A DNA stretch of 64,000 nucleotides from JAUIAS01 sp030425395 (GCA_043553855.1 CP121336.1:1674001-1738000); one strand, 5' to 3'; counted from the stretch's first letter, positions 1 through 9,405 are shown. Numbers and translations: made by a program. Notes: a model not told the origin generated them from the letters alone.

Positions 1-111
1 TATCTCAATATCCCCGTCCTGAGAGGACAGGGTTACATCCTGTGCAAGGACGTTCACCGCACCAAGCAAAAGGGAAAGTGCGGCGAAAACCGCCGCACGT
101 AGCAAAGCCAT
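1..111 (-). CDS. Secreted protein, 5' part only (cut by window edge)
   Basis: Only the first 37 codons are present; the gene runs off the left edge. The visible residues form a signal peptide (MALLRAAVF, then a leucine/alanine-rich core ending NVLAQ) followed by DVTLSSQDGDIEI. That mature start resembles periplasmic substrate-binding/OmpA-type proteins of Rhodobacteraceae, but this is recall from a short stretch and the product is uncertain. It begins 22 bp after the stop of the upstream 331-aa gene on the same strand, so the two are probably cotranscribed. Confidence 0.55.
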   Translation of the reverse strand, partial: MALLRAAVFAALSLLLGAVNVLAQDVTLSSQDGDIEI

Positions 112-133
112 GGGACCGCCCCAAATCCACGAG

Positions 134-1129
134 TTATTTCGTGGCGATCTTCAAGTCTTCGATCAGATTATTCAACACCAGAAAATCACCCGTGGCGTCG
201 CACCCCGGAATTGTCATCGACAAATCTCTGGTCTTCAACTCACCACGATGCACGTGAAAGGTTTGCGCACCTACATTCCGGCCGCAATTTGCCTGCGTGA
301 TTTCGGCTTCGACGCTGACCGAGATGGTTCCGCTGCGCGATGCGGCCTGTTCCGGGAAAGAATAGACCTGCGCGATATGGGGTTCATGCGTATCGCTACG
401 CCCGAGCACGGACAGGAAGCCCGCGTCGCCCATCGCCGCAGACGATACATCGCGCGCGGCGCCGGCCCAGACGTGACCATCTTCGCCATAACCTGCACCG
501 AACTCGCGGGCGTGAAGCTCGAACCCTGCCTGACCCGTCCATTGCACTGCGACCCGGTCATAGAAAACAACGGAGGGCACCTCGGCCATCGCGATGGCTG
601 CCTGACCGCCCTGAAACTGCACGATGAAGACTGCGTTTTCCACCAATGCCGGAACCATCAGGTCAAGGGTTCCATTCTGGCCCAGCACGTCGGTAAACAT
701 CATTCCGTTATGGTGGATCATCACCCGGTCGTTCGCGAAACAAGGTGCCGAAACGCTCAGCGCGACCATCGCACCCGCTCGGGTTTCGGCAGCAGCATCT
801 ACATCGCAGGCCAAACGGGGCGTGTTGGGATCGGCAGGCGTGCTGGGCAAAGCATCCGTCACCCCACTCGCCTGAGCAAGCTTGGTCGGTTTGACCGTGG
901 CAAGCGGCTTATCAAGCGTATCCGGTGTCGCAGAGGTCAACGCGATATCGGTAATACTAAGTGGAGCCGGTGCAGTTGGCACCGCAATGGGGGATTGCGC
1001 CACAACAGAGCGTGGCGGCGTGGGTGCCGGACGGCCGTCAGCGGTTCCAAGATGCGTGAAGAACCCGATGCACATGGCAGATATACCAGTGCCAACCGCA
1101 ATCACGATACGCTGCCTTTTCAACCTCAT
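134..1129 (-). CDS. Conserved membrane-anchored protein downstream of secA
   Basis: The 331-aa protein has a basic N-terminus and one hydrophobic segment (about residues 8-26), then a proline/alanine/threonine-rich linker to about residue 100 and a globular, probably periplasmic domain containing several cysteines. I recognise no catalytic motif. Similar proteins next to secA in Roseobacters are often labelled 'translocase', which I believe is an inference from position only. It starts with ATG after GGAGAAG and lies 90 bp downstream of secA on the same strand, so it may belong to the secA transcript. Function is unknown; an envelope role is a guess from the anchor and its neighbours. Confidence 0.75.
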   Translation of the reverse strand: MRLKRQRIVIAVGTGISAMCIGFFTHLGTADGRPAPTPPRSVVAQSPIAVPTAPAPLSITDIALTSATPDTLDKPLATVKPTKLAQASGVTDALPSTPADPNTPRLACDVDAAAETRAGAMVALSVSAPCFANDRVMIHHNGMMFTDVLGQNGTLDLMVPALVENAVFIVQFQGGQAAIAMAEVPSVVFYDRVAVQWTGQAGFELHAREFGAGYGEDGHVWAGAARDVSSAAMGDAGFLSVLGRSDTHEPHIAQVYSFPEQAASRSGTISVSVEAEITQANCGRNVGAQTFHVHRGELKTRDLSMTIPGCDATGDFLVLNNLIEDLKIATK

Positions 1130-1219
1130 AGTCTTCTCCGATACCCTTCAAGCAGGACCGGAATGCCATTCAATAACGGCCAGTTTATGACCGATGATTG
1201 ATGTCAATTTGGCAGTTTC

Positions 1220-3925
1220 TCAGGCAAGCCTTCCGTGGCAATGCTTGAATTTCTTGCCGGATCCGCATGGACAGGCCTCGTTTCTGCCGGGATTACCCCA
1301 TGTTGCCGGGTCATCTTCGACAAAGCCCGGCGCGCCGGTGGCGGGGCCTTCTTGGGTTTTGTCTTGCGCATCCGCGGCGGCTGCCTGTTGCATGGCTTGC
1401 TGCTGTTGCTGCATCTGCAACAACATCTGCTGCTGTTCTTCTTCGGTCAGCGGCCGGATCATGGCAAGCTGCTGCGTAACGGTTTCGCGCAAGCCATCAA
1501 GAAGCGCCTCAAAGAGCTGGAAGGCCTCTGACTTGTATTCATTCAGAGGATCACGCTGCGCATAACCGCGAAAGCTGACAACAGACCGCAGATGTTCAAG
1601 CGTCACCAGATGTTCGCGCCATTTCGTGTCGATCGTGTTCAGCAACACCTGCTTTTCGATATTCCGCAGGTTTTCCGGTCCGAAATCGACCGCTTTCTTG
1701 GCCATCAATTCATCGCTGGCCTTGATCAGACGCTCAATGATTTCCTCGTCATCCACGCCCTCTTCGTCGGCCCAAGCAACGACAGGCAGGTCAAGCGTTA
1801 GCTTTTCGCGAATTTCTTCTGCCAAACCTTCAGAATCCCACTGATCAGCGTAGGTTTTCGGCGGAATGTGGTGGGTCACGACGTCTTCTATGAACTGGTG
1901 CCGCATATCCGCTGTGATCTCGGACAGGTCTTTTGCAGCCATGATTTCACGCCGCTGGCCAAAGATCAGCTTGCGTTGATCGTTCATCACGTCGTCAAAC
2001 TTGAGAACCTGTTTGCGCATGTCAAAGTTGCGCGCCTCGACCTTGGCCTGCGCGCGCTCAAGGGATTTGTTCACCCAAGGGTGCACAATCGCTTCGCCTT
2101 CTTTCATGCCCAGAGTGGTCAACACCTTATCAAGGCGTTCGGACCCAAAGATGCGCATCAGGTCGTCTTCAAGGCTGAGATAGAACGCGGACCGGCCCGG
2201 ATCGCCCTGACGGCCGGAACGACCGCGAAGCTGATTGTCGATCCGACGGCTTTCGTGACGTTCAGACGCGAGAACGAACAGCCCACCCGCTTCGATCACC
2301 TTGCGCTTTTCCTCGGCATGCTCGGCTTCAATCCGGGCACGCACTGCGTCAGGCTCCGCAGACGGGTCCGCATTCAAAGCTTCCAGAACCTTGAGATCGA
2401 CGTTACCGCCCAACTGAATGTCGGTGCCACGACCCGCCATGTTGGTTGCAATGGTTACCGCGCCAAACTTGCCCGCATCGGCAACAATCTGGGCCTCTTG
2501 TTCATGCTGGCGCGCGTTCAGGACATTGTGCGGAATGCCTTCCCTCTGGAGCAACTGGCTCAGCAATTCAGATTTTTCGATAGATGTCGTGCCGACAAGA
2601 ACCGGTTGGCCCTTGGCGTTCGAAATCTTGATCTCTTCGATCATCGCCTGATATTTCTCGGCGACTGTGCGGTAAACCTTGTCGTCTTCGTCGACACGCG
2701 CGATGGGCTTGTTGGTCGGCACTTCGACCACACCAAGACCGTAGATCTCCATGAATTCTTCGGCCTCGGTAACGGCGGTGCCGGTCATCCCAGACAACTT
2801 GTCATATAGCCGGAAGAAGTTCTGGAATGTGATGCTGGCAAGCGTCACGTTCTCGGGCTGAATCGCGACCTTTTCCTTGGCTTCGATCGCCTGGTGCAAT
2901 CCCTCTGAAAGTCGGCGGCCGGGCATCATGCGTCCGGTAAATTCGTCGATCAGGACAATTTCGCCGCTACGCACGATGTAATCCTTGTCGCGCTGGAACA
3001 GCTTGTGCGCGCGCAGGCCCTGATTGACGTGGTGCACAATGGTCGTGCTTTCGGGATCGTAAAGAGATTGGTCCTCGGACAACAGCCCGGCCTGTCGCAG
3101 GCTTTGTTCAAGCGCCTCGTTACCATCATCGGTAAAGGACACCTGACGCGACTTTTCCTCAATCTCATAATGGCTTTCGTCAAGTAGCGGAATCAGCGCA
3201 TCCACCGCGACATAAAGATCCGAACGATCCTGCGAAGGGCCAGAGATGATAAGCGGAGTGCGGGCCTCATCGACGAGAATACTGTCAACTTCGTCCACGA
3301 TGGCGAAATGATGGTTTTTCTGGAACAACTCCTTGAGGTCCGATTTCATATTATCGCGCAGATAATCGAACCCGAATTCGTTGTTGGTGCCATAGACCAC
3401 GTCACATTGGTAACCCGCGATCTTGTCTGCCGAGCTCATGCCGGAAAAAATGAACGAAGTGGTCATCCCCAACAGCGCGAAAACCTTGCCCATCCATTCA
3501 CTGTCGCGCTTGGCAAGGTAATCGTTGACGGTAACGACGTGCACGCCCTTACCCGTCAGTGCGTTCAGATAAGCCGGGAAAGTCGCGACAAGGGTTTTAC
3601 CTTCCCCTGTCTTCATTTCGGAGATGTTACCCTGATGCAGGAACAGGCCACCCATCAACTGCGTGTCAAACGCCCGCAGGCCCAAGGCCCGTCGTGCGGC
3701 CTCGCGACAGTTGGCGAACGCTTCGGGCAGCAGATCGTCCAGAGATTCACCCTTTGCGTGGCGCTCCCTGAACTCGGCTGTCTTTTCCCTCAGGCCTTCA
3801 TCGCTTAGCGCCTCGAATTCCGGCTCAAGCGCGTTGATCTTTTCGATGACCGGTCGGGTCGCCTTGATCTTGCGGTCATTGGGGGTCCCAAAGACCTTTT
3901 TGGCGATTGTTCCGAGTCCCAACAT
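1220..3925 (-). CDS. secA: Preprotein translocase ATPase SecA
   Basis: SecA is the motor ATPase that pushes unfolded preproteins through SecYEG. The 901-aa product has the N-terminal DEAD-type motor with Walker A GEGKT at residues 107-111 and Walker B DEVD at 211-214, the preprotein cross-linking and helical scaffold regions, a glutamine-rich linker near residue 835-860, and the C-terminal zinc/SecB-binding motif with C885, C887, C896 and H897. The start is the ATG giving MLGLGTIAKK, preceded by GGAG five bases upstream. A longer in-frame reading to 4021 adds a tail that does not look like SecA. secB lies in the same window near 58.4 kb, which fits the intact C-terminal tail. Confidence 0.98.
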   Translation of the reverse strand: MLGLGTIAKKVFGTPNDRKIKATRPVIEKINALEPEFEALSDEGLREKTAEFRERHAKGESLDDLLPEAFANCREAARRALGLRAFDTQLMGGLFLHQGNISEMKTGEGKTLVATFPAYLNALTGKGVHVVTVNDYLAKRDSEWMGKVFALLGMTTSFIFSGMSSADKIAGYQCDVVYGTNNEFGFDYLRDNMKSDLKELFQKNHHFAIVDEVDSILVDEARTPLIISGPSQDRSDLYVAVDALIPLLDESHYEIEEKSRQVSFTDDGNEALEQSLRQAGLLSEDQSLYDPESTTIVHHVNQGLRAHKLFQRDKDYIVRSGEIVLIDEFTGRMMPGRRLSEGLHQAIEAKEKVAIQPENVTLASITFQNFFRLYDKLSGMTGTAVTEAEEFMEIYGLGVVEVPTNKPIARVDEDDKVYRTVAEKYQAMIEEIKISNAKGQPVLVGTTSIEKSELLSQLLQREGIPHNVLNARQHEQEAQIVADAGKFGAVTIATNMAGRGTDIQLGGNVDLKVLEALNADPSAEPDAVRARIEAEHAEEKRKVIEAGGLFVLASERHESRRIDNQLRGRSGRQGDPGRSAFYLSLEDDLMRIFGSERLDKVLTTLGMKEGEAIVHPWVNKSLERAQAKVEARNFDMRKQVLKFDDVMNDQRKLIFGQRREIMAAKDLSEITADMRHQFIEDVVTHHIPPKTYADQWDSEGLAEEIREKLTLDLPVVAWADEEGVDDEEIIERLIKASDELMAKKAVDFGPENLRNIEKQVLLNTIDTKWREHLVTLEHLRSVVSFRGYAQRDPLNEYKSEAFQLFEALLDGLRETVTQQLAMIRPLTEEEQQQMLLQMQQQQQAMQQAAAADAQDKTQEGPATGAPGFVEDDPATWGNPGRNEACPCGSGKKFKHCHGRLA

Positions 3926-4025
3926 GCTTTCTCCAGCGGATCTGAGTATTCGTGATCGGGCCAGTCTTGCCCGCCCTGAACACAGCCCGTAGATACGTTG
4001 CTGAAAGACGGCCCTGCCCAAGCCA

Positions 4026-4061
4026 CTTTTGCGATGTAAGGGGCGGGGGAAACAGTGTCAA
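4026..4061 (-). promoter_or_regulatory. Candidate secA promoter
   Basis: On the minus strand a perfect TTGACA (4056-4061) lies 17 bp from TACATC (4033-4038) in the 174-bp gap between the divergent secA and parvulin starts. Transcription would begin near 4026, giving a leader of about 100 nt. The -10 match is poor, so this is tentative. Confidence 0.35.
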
Positions 4062-4099
4062 CGCCGTGCCACGCAACGGTGAACCCAAAGGACCAAAGC

Positions 4100-4951
4100 A
4101 TGCCCAATCTTCGTTCTTTTCTGCCCGTTCTTGCCATTGCAGCGGCATTCGCCCTGCCAGTGGCGGCAGAAGACACCGCTAAACCGGAAACCGTTGTTGC
4201 CACGGTCAATGGTCAGGATATCACCATTGGGCACATGATCGTGGCATTCGCCAGCCTTCCCGAACAGTATCAGCAGTATCCGACTGAAATTCTTTTTCAG
4301 GGGATTCTCGATCAACTGGTGCAGCAAAGCGCCCTCGCCCAGAATTTTGATGGTGACCTGCCCGCGCGCGTAACCTTGTCACTGGAAAACGAACGGCGGT
4401 CTTTGATCGCAGGCGAAGAAATCGAAACGGTGACCGCCGGTGCATTGACCGAAGATGCCTTCCGCGCGGCGTATGATGCAAAATACGCCGCAGGAACCGC
4501 AGGCGAGGAATACAACGCCTCGCATATTCTTGTTGAGACCGAAGAAGAAGCCAGGACAATTATTGCCGATCTGGCAGGCGGCGCGGATTTTGCGGAAACC
4601 GCCAAGGAAAAATCGACAGGCCCTTCTGGAGCGTCCGGTGGCGAACTGGGTTGGTTCGGAACAGGTCAGATGGTGCCCGAGTTTGAACAGGCGGTCATCG
4701 CCCTTGAACCGGGTGCAGTGTCGGAGCCGGTAAAGACCCAATTCGGCTGGCATGTGATCAAGCTCAATGACCGCCGTGCCGTCGAGGCACCTGCTCTCGA
4801 GGAGGTCCGCCGCGAACTGGCCCTTGAAATCCAACGCACCACTGTTGAGGCCCACATAGCCAATCTCGTTGCCAAGGCGACAATTGACCGTAAGGATGTT
4901 TCGGAAATTCCCACGGATATCATCCGCAATCTGGACCTTCTTGGAAACTGA
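4100..4951 (+). CDS. Exported parvulin-type peptidyl-prolyl isomerase
   Basis: This 283-aa protein has a Sec signal peptide (MPNLRSFLPVLAIAAAF, cleavage probably near residue 23 after PVAA), a SurA/PpiC-like N-terminal helical region and one parvulin domain at about residues 135-233. The domain shows ASHILVETEEEA, then GGELGWFGTGQMVPEFE and the closing FGWHVIKL. It should assist folding of outer membrane or periplasmic proteins. The ATG at 4100 is chosen because it opens the signal peptide and follows AAAGGA; an ATG 45 bp upstream would mask the signal. argJ starts 3 bp after its stop, so the two are cotranscribed. Confidence 0.92.
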   Translation: MPNLRSFLPVLAIAAAFALPVAAEDTAKPETVVATVNGQDITIGHMIVAFASLPEQYQQYPTEILFQGILDQLVQQSALAQNFDGDLPARVTLSLENERRSLIAGEEIETVTAGALTEDAFRAAYDAKYAAGTAGEEYNASHILVETEEEARTIIADLAGGADFAETAKEKSTGPSGASGGELGWFGTGQMVPEFEQAVIALEPGAVSEPVKTQFGWHVIKLNDRRAVEAPALEEVRRELALEIQRTTVEAHIANLVAKATIDRKDVSEIPTDIIRNLDLLGN

Positions 4952-4954
4952 GTT

Positions 4955-6181
4955 ATGGCCAATATCACCAAGGTGTCGCCGATGGCACCCGACCGCTTTC
5001 CCAATCTGCCCGTCATTCCCGGTGTAACCTTCGCGGTCGCCGCGGCGGGGGTGAAATACCAAGGACGTACCGACGTCATGCTCGCCGAACTGTCGGCAGG
5101 AACGACGGTTGCAGGAGTGTTTACACGGTCCTCCACACGGTCCGCTCCCGTTCGTGATTGTCAGGCCAAGCTGGGACAAGCTTCGGACGAACGCGCGGCG
5201 ATTCTGGTAAACTCTGGAAATTCCAACGCCTTTACAGGACATTACGGAGAAACTTCCGTTTCCGAAATTGTGTCGGCCCTGTCCGGTATCACGGATATTC
5301 CTGTCGACCGGATTTTCACCGCATCTACTGGTGTGATCGGCGAACCGCTGCCCCATGATCGTATTATGGCCAAAATGGCCGCTCTGCATGCCGACCAGAA
5401 CTCCGATGGAATCGAATCCGCGGCCCGCGCGATCATGACGACAGATACCTTTGCCAAAGGGGCCTGTGCAGACGTTGATATCGGCGGGCAAACGGTGCGC
5501 ATTGCCGGTATCGCCAAAGGTTCAGGCATGATCGCGCCCGACATGGCAACGATGCTTGTGTATATCTTCACTGATGCTGCCTATGACCAAGGCGCTTTGC
5601 AGACGTTGCTGGGTGAGCTGACAGACGTAACGTTCAATGCCATCACGGTGGACAGCGATACATCGACATCCGATAGCCTGATGTTGGCTGCCACCGGGGC
5701 TGCCGGAGTGGATGCAACCGGAAACGAAGCGTTCAAGGCCGCGCTTCACGACGTCATGCGGGATCTGGCGCATCAGGTTGTGCGCGACGGTGAAGGGGCC
5801 ACGAAATTTGTGGAAATCCGCGTGACCGGCGCAGCCAGCGACGCAGACGCCCATGTTCATGCGATGGCGATTGCCAATTCCCCCCTCGTGAAAACCGCCA
5901 TTGCAGGAGAAGATCCAAATTGGGGTCGCGTCGTCATGGCGATCGGCAAAAGCGGGGCTGCCGCAAACCGCGATCTTCTGTCGATCAGGTTCGGTGATGT
6001 TCTGGTCGCGGAAAAGGGATGGGTCAGCCCAACCTACCGCGAGGAAAACGCGGCCGCCCACATGAAGAAACAAGACATCGTGATCAGCGTCGATCTTGGA
6101 TTAGGGGACGGCGACAAGACCGTCTGGACCTGCGATCTGACCCACGGATATATCGAAATCAACGCGGATTACCGATCATGA
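4955..6181 (+). CDS. argJ: Bifunctional ornithine acetyltransferase / N-acetylglutamate synthase
   Basis: ArgJ transfers the acetyl group of N-acetylornithine to glutamate and, in bifunctional forms, also acetylates glutamate from acetyl-CoA, closing the cyclic arginine pathway. The 408-aa length is typical. The autoproteolysis site is visible as KGSGMIAPDMATML, with cleavage expected before T199, which becomes the nucleophile of the beta chain. The C-terminus YIEINADYRS is characteristic of the family. It is packed between the parvulin gene (3-bp gap) and mutT (ATGA overlap). argG is at 33.8 kb. Mono- versus bifunctionality cannot be told from sequence alone. Confidence 0.97.
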   Translation: MANITKVSPMAPDRFPNLPVIPGVTFAVAAAGVKYQGRTDVMLAELSAGTTVAGVFTRSSTRSAPVRDCQAKLGQASDERAAILVNSGNSNAFTGHYGETSVSEIVSALSGITDIPVDRIFTASTGVIGEPLPHDRIMAKMAALHADQNSDGIESAARAIMTTDTFAKGACADVDIGGQTVRIAGIAKGSGMIAPDMATMLVYIFTDAAYDQGALQTLLGELTDVTFNAITVDSDTSTSDSLMLAATGAAGVDATGNEAFKAALHDVMRDLAHQVVRDGEGATKFVEIRVTGAASDADAHVHAMAIANSPLVKTAIAGEDPNWGRVVMAIGKSGAAANRDLLSIRFGDVLVAEKGWVSPTYREENAAAHMKKQDIVISVDLGLGDGDKTVWTCDLTHGYIEINADYRS

Positions 6182-6576
6182 AAATCGTATTGGTTTCTGC
6201 GGTAGCCTTGATCGACAAGGATGGCCGCGTCCTTTTGGCCCAAAGACCCGAAGGTAAATCCATGGCCGGACTATGGGAATTTCCCGGTGGCAAGGTCGAA
6301 CCAGACGAGACCCCTGAAAACGCTCTGATCCGCGAGTTGGAAGAAGAACTGGGAATAAATACATGGTCTTCGTGCCTGGCACCGCTGACCTTTGCCAGCC
6401 ACAGTTACGACGATTTTCATCTTCTCATGCCGCTATTTGCCTGCCGCAAATGGGAAGGCACCCCAATCGCGCGCGAGGGTCAGACCCTTAAATGGGTTCG
6501 CGCGAACGCCCTGCGGGATTATCCGATGCCACCAGCCGATATCCCCCTGATCCCAATCCTCAGGGATTGGCTGTAA
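6178..6576 (+). CDS. mutT: Nudix hydrolase, MutT (8-oxo-dGTP diphosphatase)
   Basis: The 132-aa protein has a complete Nudix box (GGKVEPDETPENALIRELEE continuing ELGI, about residues 37-60) and the MutT-like lead-in LLAQRPEGKSMAGLWEFPGG. It is expected to hydrolyse 8-oxo-dGTP and so prevent A:T to C:G transversions. It starts at the ATG overlapping the argJ stop (ATGA), indicating translational coupling. Length and motif spacing match MutT rather than larger Nudix families. Confidence 0.93.
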   Translation: MKIVLVSAVALIDKDGRVLLAQRPEGKSMAGLWEFPGGKVEPDETPENALIRELEEELGINTWSSCLAPLTFASHSYDDFHLLMPLFACRKWEGTPIAREGQTLKWVRANALRDYPMPPADIPLIPILRDWL

Positions 6577-6616
6577 GCGAGTTTCCACCCAGACTCCTCA
6601 CGCAGCGGCGAAAATT

Positions 6617-6673
6617 TTGCGGAATTTGTGAAATCTGTATATGTTTTGGAAACAATTTCTGCACTATTGTTTC
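6617..6673 (+). promoter_or_regulatory. Candidate promoter with inverted-repeat operator for the 46-aa gene
   Basis: TTGCGG (6617-6622) and TATGTT (6640-6645) are spaced 17 bp apart. A perfect 8-bp inverted repeat, GAAACAAT (6649-6656) and ATTGTTTC (6666-6673), separated by 9 bp, covers the expected start site near 6652. That is a classic repressor position. The same repeat could also form a hairpin at the mRNA 5' end. Confidence 0.4.
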
Positions 6674-6701
6674 TAAGATCATGTGCAATAGGGGATGTAT
6701 C

Positions 6702-6842
6702 ATGCTTCGAACCATCACGATCGGCAGTTGCGTGTCGATTCAGGGAACGTTCGTCAAAAGTCTGCCAAATGGAAAGATTGCCGTCCAGGTGGGTAAAACG
6801 GTTTATGCTGGCAGGCCAGTTTGCGGAACCAAGGTGGCCTGA
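6702..6842 (+). CDS. Small conserved protein of unknown function (46 aa)
   Basis: The ATG follows AGGGGATGTATC, a good ribosome binding site, and the reading frame encodes 46 residues beginning MLRTITIGSCVSIQGTF. It contains two cysteines (C10, C41) and alternating hydrophobic/polar residues with turn motifs (LPNGK, VGKTVYAG), which suggests a small beta-barrel. No membrane segment or signal peptide is visible. It has its own candidate promoter and operator upstream and ends just before a bidirectional terminator, so it looks like a monocistronic gene. I recall short proteins with a GSCVSxQG start in other Rhodobacteraceae, but no function. Confidence 0.65.
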   Translation: MLRTITIGSCVSIQGTFVKSLPNGKIAVQVGKTVYAGRPVCGTKVA

Positions 6843-6865
6843 AACTACCTAGATGAAGAACGGAA

Positions 6866-6898
6866 AAAGGGCAGCGCGTCGCGCTGCCCTTTGTTTTT
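6866..6898. terminator. Bidirectional intrinsic terminator between the 46-aa gene and infB
   Basis: AAAGGGCAGCGC (6866-6877) pairs with GCGCTGCCCTTT (6881-6892) around a GTC loop. A T-run follows on the plus strand (6894-6898), and A residues at 6864-6868 give U residues on the minus strand. It can stop the 46-aa gene (plus) and the infB operon (minus, infB stop at 6916). Confidence 0.85.
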
Positions 6899-6915
6899 GG
6901 AACGATGATCCGAGA

Positions 6916-9405
6916 TCAGTCGAGATTGCGTTCGATTTCTTCGCGTTCAAAGATCTCGATCACGTCGTTGGGACGGATATCATCATAATTTTCAAACGCC
7001 ATGCCGCATTCCTGACCAGACTGCACCTCGGCAACCTCATCCTTGAAGCGCTTGAGCGTTTTGAGCGTGCCTTCGTGGATAACCACGTTGTCGCGCAGCA
7101 AGCGAACACCCGCGGACCGGCGTGCAACGCCTTCTGTAACCAGACAGCCGGCAACCTTGCCGACGTTGGACACCTTGAAGACTTCCTTGATTTGCGCATA
7201 CCCGATGAAATTCTCTCGGATTTCGGCGGACAGAAGGCCGCTCGCCGCTGCTTTCACGTCGTCAACCAGGTCGTAGATTACCGAATAATACCGGATCTCA
7301 ACGCCCTTTTGGTTGGCGGTGTTGCGCGCAGAGGCGTTCGCACGAACGTTAAAGCCCATGATCGGCGCGCCAGATGCTTCTGCCAGACCAACATCGGTTT
7401 CCGTGATGGCACCGACACCGGAGTGAAGGACGCGAACGCGCACTTCGTCGTTGCCGATCTTTTCCATCGCCTGAACGATCGCCTCGGCAGAGCCTTGCAC
7501 ATCGGCTTTGACCAGAATGGGCAGCTCGGCCACGTTTTCATCCGCCTTGGCCTTTGCCAAAAGCTGATCGAGCGTGGTTGCTGCACCTGCGGCCGCGCGT
7601 TTGTCTTTGGCCGCTTGGTGGCGATACTCGGCGATTTCGCGCGCCTGAGCTTCGGTCGAAACAACGTTGAGAACGTCACCTGCCTCAGGCGTGCCGTTCA
7701 GGCCCAGAACCTCAACCGGAACCGACGGGCCGGCAACTTTCACACGTTCGCCACGGTCGTTTTCCATGGCGCGAACACGTCCCCACTGTTCCCCGACAAC
7801 AAAGATGTCGCCTTGGTTCAGCGTTCCGTTTTCAACCAGAACCGTCGCAACCGGCCCACGGCCCACGTCGAGCTTGGCCTCGATCACGGCACCCTGTGCG
7901 GCCTTGTCTGGATTGGCTTTGAGTTCAAGGATCTCGGCCTGAAGCGCGATGGCTTCCAGCAGTTGATCCAGCCCCTGACCGGTAATCGCAGACACTTCAA
8001 CATCCTGCACATCACCAGACATCTGCTCAACCACCACTTCGTGCTGAAGCAGAGCGGTGCGCACGCGCATCGGATCGGCGGCAGGTTTGTCGATCTTGTT
8101 GATTGCCACGATCATCGGCACCTTGGCCGCTTTGGCGTGGTTGATCGCTTCGACGGTCTGCGGCATCACCGCGTCATCTGCAGCAACGACCAGCACAACA
8201 ATGTCAGTTACCTGCGCACCGCGTGACCGCATCGACGTAAATGCGGCGTGGCCCGGCGTATCGAGGAACGTCAGGATCTGGCCGTCGGAAGCCTCGACCT
8301 GATAAGCACCGATATGCTGGGTGATCCCACCTGCTTCGCCAGAGACAACCTTGGCATTACGGATCGCATCCAGAAGCGACGTCTTGCCGTGGTCGACGTG
8401 GCCCATCACGGTAATGACAGGCGGACGCGGCTTGAGATCTTCTTCCCTGTCTTCCTCCTGCTGAATGACGTCTTCGACATCCGCATCGGAGACCCGCACG
8501 ACCTTGTGGCCGAATTCCTCGATGATGAGTTCAGCAGTATCGGCATCAATCGTCTGGTTCTGCGTGACCATCATGCCCATCTGCATAAGCGACTTGACCA
8601 CGGCACCGACGCGTTCCGCCATACGGTTGGCAAGCTCGGAGACCACAATTGCTTCGGGCAGGCGGACTTCGCGAACAACCTTTTCGCGCTCCTGCGTTCC
8701 GCCCATCGCCTTCTGGCGCGCGCGCTCTTGCTTGCGCTTCATCGCGGCCATGGAGCGTTGGCGACCACCTTCACCGCCCGAAAGCGCCTGGTTCAACGTC
8801 AGCTTGCCGGACCGGCGACCATCGTCGCGGCCCTTGCTGGCGCGGGACTTGCGATCATCTGCTTCGCGGTCGCGGCGCGGCGGTGTTGCAGCAGGCGCGG
8901 CCTTGGGTGCGCGGGCCTCTTGCGCGGGTGCAGGGGCCGGAGCCTCTGCACGGGCGGCGGCAAGCTTGGCTTCCGCCTCGGCTTCAGAACGGCGGCGTTC
9001 TTCTTCTTCCGCCTTCTGCCGCGCCTTTTCTTCGGCTTCGCGTTGTTCACGCTCTTTTGCTTCGGCCTCGGCACGACGACGTTCGCGTTCTTCTGCGCGT
9101 GCCTTCTCGGCGGCCTCGCGCTGCGCGGCTTCTTCGGTTTCACGGGCCTTGGCGGCTTGCAACGCCTTCAGGCGACGTTCCATTTCCGCATCGGAGATCC
9201 CGGCAGGACGGCGCGACGGATCACCGCCAGCCAATCCACCACCAGCACCGCTTTTGGCCGCTCCGGGCTTGGGGACAACCACACGCTTTCGTTTGGTTTC
9301 CACCACGACATTCTTGGTCCGTCCGTGGCTGAAACTCTGTTTCACGTTGCCCGGACGCGCGCCACTGCGCAAACCCAATGTCTTCTTGCCGTCACTATCG
9401 CTCAT
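6916..9405 (-). CDS. infB: Translation initiation factor IF-2
   Basis: IF-2 is the GTPase that places fMet-tRNA on the 30S subunit and promotes 70S joining. The 829-aa product has a long low-complexity N-terminus rich in Ala, Glu and Arg (about residues 75-170, probably a long charged helix), the IF2_N-like region near 240-300, and a G domain with GHVDHGKT (335-342), DTPGH (382-386) and NKID (436-439). The beta-barrel and C-terminal fMet-tRNA binding domains follow. It is the last gene of rimP-nusA-ylxR-infB and its ATG overlaps the ylxR stop (ATGA). Confidence 0.98.
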   Translation of the reverse strand: MSDSDGKKTLGLRSGARPGNVKQSFSHGRTKNVVVETKRKRVVVPKPGAAKSGAGGGLAGGDPSRRPAGISDAEMERRLKALQAAKARETEEAAQREAAEKARAEERERRRAEAEAKEREQREAEEKARQKAEEEERRRSEAEAEAKLAAARAEAPAPAPAQEARAPKAAPAATPPRRDREADDRKSRASKGRDDGRRSGKLTLNQALSGGEGGRQRSMAAMKRKQERARQKAMGGTQEREKVVREVRLPEAIVVSELANRMAERVGAVVKSLMQMGMMVTQNQTIDADTAELIIEEFGHKVVRVSDADVEDVIQQEEDREEDLKPRPPVITVMGHVDHGKTSLLDAIRNAKVVSGEAGGITQHIGAYQVEASDGQILTFLDTPGHAAFTSMRSRGAQVTDIVVLVVAADDAVMPQTVEAINHAKAAKVPMIVAINKIDKPAADPMRVRTALLQHEVVVEQMSGDVQDVEVSAITGQGLDQLLEAIALQAEILELKANPDKAAQGAVIEAKLDVGRGPVATVLVENGTLNQGDIFVVGEQWGRVRAMENDRGERVKVAGPSVPVEVLGLNGTPEAGDVLNVVSTEAQAREIAEYRHQAAKDKRAAAGAATTLDQLLAKAKADENVAELPILVKADVQGSAEAIVQAMEKIGNDEVRVRVLHSGVGAITETDVGLAEASGAPIMGFNVRANASARNTANQKGVEIRYYSVIYDLVDDVKAAASGLLSAEIRENFIGYAQIKEVFKVSNVGKVAGCLVTEGVARRSAGVRLLRDNVVIHEGTLKTLKRFKDEVAEVQSGQECGMAFENYDDIRPNDVIEIFEREEIERNLD

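Noticed and set aside
1400..1480. CTG/TTG-rich run that looks like a simple repeat
   Set aside because: It encodes the glutamine-rich linker of SecA near its C-terminus and is explained by the protein.
4379..5491. 370-codon minus-strand frame opposite the parvulin gene and argJ
   Set aside because: Antisense to two conserved genes, with no ribosome site or known motif.
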